NCBI RefSeq assembly: GCF_902635505.1
Contig: NC_045429.1
Coordinates: 38,833,831-38,897,830 of the forward strand
Length of the DNA stretch: 64,000 bases
Direction of reading: 5' to 3'
Source: Sarcophilus harrisii
Lineage: Eukaryota > Chordata > Mammalia > Dasyuromorphia > Dasyuridae
Below are positions 34,801 to 43,800 of the stretch, one piece after another. Position numbers and translations under genes: made by a program. How positions within the stretch are numbered: position 1 is the stretch's first letter; the number at the start of each line of letters is the position of its first letter. The notes below the pieces were generated by a model that ran no database searches, had not been told where the DNA came from, and saw nothing but the letters and a program-made list of their open reading frames with translations.

Positions 34801-37800
34801 GAATTTACGTGGACATGGATGCAGAGTGGCCACCCTCCAGCTCCATTCAGTCCTTCCTTCTAAGGGAGCTCTCCCATGACTTCGTATTTATTTCAGATCC
34901 TGTACGGACTTAATTGAGAACCTGGGCCCTGCCCCGCAGATGTAAGCTCTTTCTGGAGCCCAGCCTCAGGCCTGGCACATTGTCATTGAAGGCCTCTCTC
35001 CCTTGAGGAAGTTAGGCCAGGAGAAAGTCTTCTCCTGAGGTGGGAAGCAAGGGCATTGGAGAAGTAGCTTCAGGAGAGAAAGGGAATGAAAGGACTGGAG
35101 AGTGCTCTGTTGAGTATTTTCTCTCTCATGGAAGATCCCATTGTCCATTCTTTATGGTTGGGGTTCCTCATGGTAGTAGAGAACCAAAAGGACATTACTG
35201 TGTTGGAATCCCATAGTCTGGTACAGTGATATGAACTCAGAAGGTCTCTACCCCAGTCAAGGACAAATAGTTCATAGGAACATTTGGAGTGGATTCTCTA
35301 AATCTGTACATCTCACACTTCTTTTGAACTATTGCAATTCTGCTTTGCTTTGCTCATAGAACACAGCACCTTCTTGGATGAGGGCATGCCATGCTGAGCT
35401 GGCAGTGTCCCCCATGTCCCACAATTGATTCCAAGGTTCTCCAGAGAGAATTTCTGACCTCCATGTGAGTTCTTGCCTTCTATGAGCTCTCCACAAAATA
35501 GTCTTTTAGGCAAACATACATTTGGCACTCAAGCAACGTGGCCACCCCATTGGAGCTGCGTGCTCTGCAGTAGAATGCTTGGTAAGTCAGCTTGAGAAAG
35601 GACCTTAGCATCTGGTCCCTAAGCCATGCAATGAAAAGCGAGGAGAAGCCAGCCCAGGAGTGCGCCATGTCAGGACGTGCTTTTAGACACCAGATGGGAG
35701 TGCAGGGCAGAAGCCAGAGGCTTTTAGGCTGTGGTTTCATATGAGTTTTCAATGTCCTCATCAACTCTGAATCACCCTGAACACTTGCCATGATTGGAGG
35801 ATAAAAGACTTCCCTAACATCCAGACCTCCCAAGACTTGAGAGAAGAGATTCTGCCATTACCTAGTAGAAGGTTTTGTATATAATATGAATTTAACAAAT
35901 ACTGATTGACCTGATCCCACTTGTATTCTTCTTGATGAAGAGTACTGGGTGTTTATAGTGGCTGTGGGTACTGCAGAAATCTCTTATCCTAGCAATACGA
36001 GGCTGTCTGCTCCACCCTGACTTTGTCAGAGAAACGAAACCAGCTAGCCATCTTGCTTTTTGTTTCTAAATACGACATACAGGCAGTTGTTTCTTTTTCC
36101 TTTAGTAACAATATTTCAGGTGCTGCCTCTCTAGGACTGCCCTTGGCTGCTTCTTGTCTCTATCCTCACTGCTCACATGAATGTTAAATCAGGAAGCACA
36201 ACAGCAGGTAGTTTATTGTAATCAAAATAGTGGAAATAGGTCTTAGTTAATCATTTTGCACCAAATATAGTAAAACTTTAGTAATTCAGCTGAGCTAAGG
36301 CTTGTTGAATATAATAAAAAGTTTAAATTATAAAATATTTTAAAGAAATGCAATTATAACTCTTTGAATAGCAAAGTCTTACCAATTTATTGATATATTG
36401 ATATGATATTTTGTAATATTGTATAATTTTTACCCCAACTGTAAAACAGGAGGCATTTTTAAAAATCCTTGCTAATTCCAACAGGAATTAGCTTTGTGAA
36501 AATGCCACTTAACTTCTGTATGTCTCAATTTTGTGAGGCATAAAATATGAGTAGCAATGTCAACCCCACATGTTTGTTTATAGAAAGCTTCCTATTTTAA
36601 AGCCTCTATAAATGTCAATTACTATTATTGTTGTGAGGAAAGCACTTCATTTCCTTAAAAGCTATGTATTAAAATGCAAATAAATGGGAATAAGATGTCC
36701 TTAAAATAGTGTGTTGGGATCAAATGAAATAATATATTTGGAATTACATTGAGAAACTGTAAAGCATTATACCAAGTTAAAATTAATGGATTCAAATTAA
36801 TAAGTTTTAATGCATTTGAATTTACATACTTTTTTATTTTAAAATGAAATGCTATAACAAAAACTGTGTTATAAATGTTTATTATCTGTCTTTTGGGGAA
36901 AAAAGTAAAAATATTAATGCTCAACAAACATTCTTGTACTTCCTTTTCTCCATGGTGCTGCTCAGGTAAGGGGCCAAATGGAGTCGCATTCAAAGGAGTT
37001 AGAACATGTTCATGGTTTACTGGATGGGGCTGAGCTGAAGCTGCTGGACTGTCAGGAGAAACTCCTTTCTTGCCAAGGAAAATACACAGACAAATCCCAA
37101 ACTGTCCAGGAGCTCCGGAATCAGGTGCTTAGTGAAATTGCTGGGGATATCTCAAGAAACATGTGTAAAGAAGTTTTGGAAATAAGTTCACCAGTTGAGG
37201 GCACTCATGTCAGGATTTTGGAGCTTACCACTCTCTAAAGAGTCCACTTCTCAATTAGATATTATATTTTTCCATAGGCTCTTTATTTAAATTTCTCTTT
37301 TGCCTCTGGAAACAGTAAATTAGTATCATTTATTAATTATAGCTAGTAAGATGTTTTAACTTGTAAATTGTCAGGCTTGAGGAAATTATGATAGTTAAGA
37401 GCAGAACTTTGATCTTAGTCTAAACTTGTATTATAAGTAAAGTTTTTATTAGTCTAAAGTGCTTTAGCAAATAATTAAATGTTTTAATTTATATAATAAT
37501 GATTAAAAACTAATGTTTTCAGCAAATGAATAGATTAGCTTATAAATTTTATTTCATCCTTTAGCATTATTATTATATATTTCTTAAAGGGCTGATGTAG
37601 TAACAGTCCATCTTTATTAAATTTTTGTGACATTATTTGAAGATTATATTGACTATTTTCCAAATGTACTTGAAAAATCTGAACTATTTTAAAAAATACA
37701 CAAAAAATTTGTATGAATTAATTATTTGAATTAAAATGTCAAAGAAAATTTTTTAAATTATTATTTTTTCTTTTGTGAAGCAGTTGGGATTAAGTGACTT

Positions 37801-40800
37801 GCCCAAAGTCACATAGCTAGGAAATGTTAAAAGTGTTTGATGCTCGATTTGAACTGAGGTCCTTCTGACTCCAAGGTCAGTGCTTTAACCACTGTACCAA
37901 ACAACTGCCCTCTCCCCAATTTTCTTAAAAGCAAATTTCATTATCTAAAACTGATAGTAGAACTAGATCAGGTGAATAGTTGTTAACACAGCCCAAACTA
38001 TTTAAATTTGTCCTGGTAAATAAATGGACAATTTATAGTATTGTAAATCTTTTCTAGATGACAGGATAAGGGGATGGGTAGCTTCTGACTGATAATTTAA
38101 TTGTTTGGAACTTATCCTTTGAATCGTAGGAAAAAAGATGGCATTATTAGTAAAAAATAGAAATTTCAAACAGTGAAATGTTTTTAGTTCCATATTCTCA
38201 TAAAGCACCTGAAAAGCAGTGTAAGGTGGTAGACAAAATATTGGGCTGGGAGTTGGGAAAAATCATTGACCCAAAAATCTGTGACACTGGGCAAATCATT
38301 TATTCTTTATGAGACAAAGCTTCCTCATTTGTCATATGGCAATATTCACATTTTTCACTACTTAATATCACAAGATGGTTATGAGGAATTGTCCTGTAGA
38401 CTTGAAGGCGCTGCTGTAATATGAGCTATCATATATATCATAACAATATAATATTGAGGAAGCAGTGAGGGAAAGGGAATAAGCATTTATATCATACTTA
38501 CTGTTTATGAGATACTTCACTGAACACAAATAATACTGTAGCATTATTTGACTTAATTCTCACAGTAATCTTGAAAGATAGGTTATTATCCGCATTTTGT
38601 AGCTGAGGAAACTGCGAGACTAGCAAAATCATTATAACTGAACACAGTGTTTCTTGTGTTCTAATGGGGATTAAGTATGGTGGGATCATCACCTTTTTCT
38701 TTGCGGAAATTGTACCTGTCAGCACAGCCCAATTGCATTAACATTTTTGGTAGTCATATCCCATTGCTAAATGAAGTCACTTGCAGGCTAGATTTAAATT
38801 AAATTCTTCCTGACCTTAAGCCCAGTGTTCTCCCCACTGGGCTAACAGTAGCCTCAGAGATCTGGAGAGTATTTTATTAATTGCACAAACTCTTCTCAGA
38901 AGCATTAGTTTCCTGATCTGTGATGTTGGGATGATACTATTTTACTTCATATGGATATTTTGAAACTTTTTGTGAAATAGATTGAACTGGCAAGAAGTTG
39001 ATGAGAAAAGTAAATGAAGTTAAATTATGGATTTCTCCCCTTTTTTTAGATTAATGATAATCAGAGTCTTTTGAAAACATTCTCCTTGGAAGAGGAAAAT
39101 AATTCCAAATTGAAATGTGAAAACCTTAAACAGTAAGTATGAAATTGATTTGTAATCAGGTTTTAATTTTTAATCAGTTGTATTTGTACTCTAATTTCAT
39201 AAATTTGTTTTCTTAAAAAAAAAAAAAAAAAGAAAATTAGAACAGATGGATGCAGAAAATGAAAAGCTTGAAAGGAAGGTGGCAAGCCAAGAAGAGTACC
39301 TGAAGAAGAACAAATTCAAATTTAAAGAAAAATCTGCAGAGTACAATGCCTTGGCCCGGCAGCTGGAAGTTGTTTTAGAAGAAGGAAAACAAAAGGTATA
39401 GATTTCTTTTTGTTATATTCTCATATTGTTCTTTTGTTATGATAAGGTGATGTACACAGTTCTATTCCTCTGTTTTTCCTACTACATACTAGGCCACCTT
39501 GGGAATGCACTTGGGCCAGAGTTGTGGGTGGTAAAGGGATGCTGTGGCAGGAGCACAAAAAGGGAAAACACAACAGCAGAATCTGGAGCATGTTCATGGA
39601 GCTCTCTCATTGGTCACTATGCCAGAATTATAGGGAGTGCTAATTGAATCTATACTGATTGACCCTGGGCACCCATTAGTGAAGTTTTCTCTGTGATGTA
39701 GTATGTAGTATACTGACAGTCAGTATAATTTCAGAGTTGGAGGGGATCTTGGTGTCCATCTACTCTTCTCAAGATCTGAAAGGAATCTGTCCTCACAGCC
39801 CTTCAGAACCTGGTAGCTTCTCTCCTATCCTCTCTTCTGCATACTGAGTGTTTTCCGTGCCTTCAGCCAGGCTTCATGTAACTTGTCATGTAACTTTTCC
39901 CAAGCTCTATCATCATCTTGGTGGCCCTCCTCTGAACACCCTCCAGGTCCTTCACTGTGGTGCCCAGAGCTGGATACGATGCGCCAGATATGGCTAGCAA
40001 GGGAAATGTGGGAGAAGCTGAGACTATCAGTGCAGCCCAATTGTGTTAACTTGTTTACCACTACCTTGGTGACAAAGGAACTTGGAAAATTTTGTACTGG
40101 TTTATGCTTATTTTTTGTTCCCCCCCATTAATGTTTAAAAATTTTGTAAATAATTGATTAAAGGTTATAAAGTTATACAGCAATTTAAAAATAAGCTGAC
40201 AGTATCTGTTGGCTGAAAAGAATTGCTTAATATGCCAATATTGCCATCTAGCGGCAACCTCTGATTACAGTCATGAGCTTCTGCAGTCTCCTAGAGGAGT
40301 GTTTAGTTAATTCAATAATATGATAACCAGCATTTATAGAATACTTTTAGATTTGCATAGTGCTCTAGAAATATTATTTACTTTTATCCTCAAAACAACT
40401 CTGGAAGATAGATACTATTATTATTCCCATTTTACAGATTGAGGCAGAAGTTACATAGCTAGCAATTATCTAAAGCAGCATTTGAACTCAGGTCTGTCTT
40501 CCTGATTTCAGGTCCAGTGCTCCATTCCCTATCTTACTTTGCTATCTCTAGTTCTTCTTTAAAAAATGTCACAGATATTGTTATATTCTAAAAAACTATT
40601 GCTGGTATCAAATCAGAAATAAGCTTGCTAATGTGAGATCTATATTTATTTTAAATTTATTATATTTTAATATTTTAAAAATAATTTTGAGTTACATATT
40701 CTCTTCTCTCTTGCCTCTTGCCCACCCATTGTGAAGGCAAGCAATGTGATATCAATTATACATGTGAAATCATGCAAAACATATTAACATATTAGCTAGC

Positions 40801-43800
40801 ATACTTCAGTGACTCTCCGATCTCATTGATTCAGGAATTTCTTCCAGCAATGCTAATTACAGCACATCCAGGCCTACCCATCCTATGTGTTTTCATTTGT
40901 GTTCTCTCGAAAGTTCTGCATAGTTTGAACCCATAGTGAGCCAGAAGAGTCTTTGTTTTCTCCTGACATTAGGAGGATACTAGTGCCATTTGATCAGTCC
41001 ATTTTTTTCTTGCATTAAGTTCTTATATGAGAGGTCACTATTAGTGTAAATTATGAATCCTATGAAGTAGTCACATTATTCAAATTTACCCTGCCTACTT
41101 CCAATGGGGTAGACCTAATGACTGTATTTCATCTTTATAATTATGAATAGTATGAATTTGAATAATGCAAATGTTTTCATGGAGTTTGTTATTTGCACTA
41201 ATCAGAACTTATTAAATGTCAGAAAATTAAAATTTGAACATATAGTTCACAATATTTAGAAAATAATTAAATTAGTTGAAAGTTCATATCATAAATCTAA
41301 TTAGAATTATTTGATTATAAAAGTTCATCTGTTCCCCCACAAGTTCAATTTTGTCAAGTTGTATAATTAGAACAGTTTCCTTGCATAAATGGAGTTTAAA
41401 ATGTGTTTAAAACATTTACAGATAAACATTTGTAAAAGGGAAATGAAGTGTTTACTTGTATCTATTCTGTATCTAGTATTTTGTTACATATCTTGAAGTA
41501 GAAAAGTAAAATGACATGGTTCCAGTTCACAGGTAGCTTATAATCTCAACAGCAGTATATACTGGAGTTATAATTCAAGGAAAATAATATTTATCTGACT
41601 TGTTAGCTAATATTTCTTTGTACTTTATCCCACTAAGATAAATCATTTAACTCATCTTGAGATATAATGAATAGCAATGAAAAACAAGGCTTTTAAATGG
41701 TTAGTAAGCAAACATAAATACATAGCTATAGTTATTTTCTTTCACTATCAAAATTTCAGGTTTCAGAAGAAATAGAGAAAATGACATCTAGAGAGCAGGC
41801 TTTACAAACAAAAATATTTGACCTGGAAAGTGAGATTAGGAAAAAAAATGAAGAACAAAACCAACTTGTTTGCATATTGAATACTGTGAGTATAGCATGT
41901 TTTCATTTCTTATTGTAGAAGATTAATAAGCTTTTTAATTATCTATGCACAATTTACCTAAATATTTAGCAGAATTATTTGAAAAGAGTATAGCTAACAG
42001 TATGACAATTAAAAACAATCCATTAACTCCTGTAATAAAGTAACATGCAATATGAAGTTCTTGCTTAAGTTTCTGTGCTGTATTTTCTTCTCTTTGCTTT
42101 CTCAGGAATATCTATTATACTTTTCATGAGTCTGTTCTGGGCTTTTCCCTGAATATTACTTTTTTATGGTAGCCACTTCATGGTATTTATAAACTTAAGA
42201 TATTTAATTCCATATCATTAGTTTTTAGAAACAGTGGAAAGTTGAAGATATTTAATTACTACATGAGCAAGGTAGCCCAATATGCCTCTAATAAGCATGT
42301 TAAAATTTAGATATTTTGACTTGTTTTCATTTTACATAGGTATCTAGATTATGACACATGGTTTGCCTTTGTTTTGCCATGAAATATCACACTAACTTTG
42401 TCCATTCAGTTCTTTTTTAAATAGTTTGTATGAGACCCTTTTATAACTATCACTGTGTATGATTAACTTAACTGAAAACGAGTGGATTTGGAGATGACAT
42501 AGAAAATGCTATTGCACTATTTTCTTCTAGGAACCAGAGAATCATTGAAACTGTAGAATCACAGAATTTTAGAGGTGGAAAGTATTTCGGAGTTTATCTA
42601 GTTCATCCAAAACCTGGAAAGGAATCCTCAACCTAACCTGCCTGAGGAGTGGTTCTCCAGCTTCTACTAGAAGACTTCAAATAGGGGTATCCCCTTTCCT
42701 CTAATAGCAGTCCCAGCCACTTTTGAATGGCTCTGGTTGTTAGTTAGTCTTTTCTTCTGACATCAAGACAAAATTTACTTGTTTGTGACTCCTTCCCTTT
42801 GGCTCTGCCTTCTGAACCTAACCAAAATAGTTTATTCATAGTACACTTGAAAACATCTGTCATGTTTTACCTGTGACTTCTCTAGGTTAAGCATCCCATT
42901 TCCTGGTGGGGCTTGGATTCTAGGCCCTTTGTCAGCATGTTGCTCTTTTCTAGGTTCTCTCTAACTTCTTGCTGTCCTTCCTATACTGTGAGGTCTGTAA
43001 TGGAAGACAGTACTCCAGACATAGTCTGACCAGAGTACCAAAGGACCATGCCCCTCACTATTTTTTAGAGGATTTGCCTCTTAAAGCAACCCAAGATTGC
43101 ATTAACTCCATGGACTTCCATAACACATTGCTAAATTATATTGAGCTTAAAGAAAGGCCTCTTTAACTACCAGATCTTTTTCAGACAAATTACTCTCTAC
43201 TCCCATTTTAAAAACTGTAGTTGATTTTTTGAACCAAAGTTTTATATTTGTCCCTATTTAATTGTATTCTATTCAATTCATATCAGGTAATAGATTCCCA
43301 AGATCTCAACTCTGTCATTCAGTGTGTTAGGAATCTTTTCCAAGTTTGCGTCATCTACAGATTAAGTTAGTATAGCCTCTGTAGTGCTGTCCAAATTATT
43401 TATAAACAAAAATGTTAAACAGAATAGGGCCAGACATAAAACCTTGCTATTAGAGAGATTTCTCTTTAAGTCAATATGGAATCATAAATTAGTATTTTGG
43501 GGAGTTTAACCATTCAGCCAGCTCTGATTCCATCTAATTTTGTCTTCATCTAGCATACTATTTTGCCTCTTTTTTACAAGAAAATTTTGGCTAAGATCTA
43601 GGGAAATGATATCTACAGTACACAGCAGGCATTTAATAAATGTTTATTGATTGATTTTCATGATCTTCCAATTTTATAACCCTATGGAAAAAAATAATAA
43701 TCTATCATGATTTGTTCTTGATGAAGACATACTGGTTTTTGTAATAATCATTTCCTTTTTTAGGTGTTTATCAAACATTTAATGATCTGCTCTCAAACTT

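Noticed and set aside
39426-40131. Possible extra exons after coding exon 13
   Set aside because: Reading through the donor gives unrelated sequence, and 39690-40060 is a CR1/L3 fragment.
42969-43166. 65-codon plus-strand frame in the last intron
   Set aside because: It lies antisense within the CR1/L3 copy.
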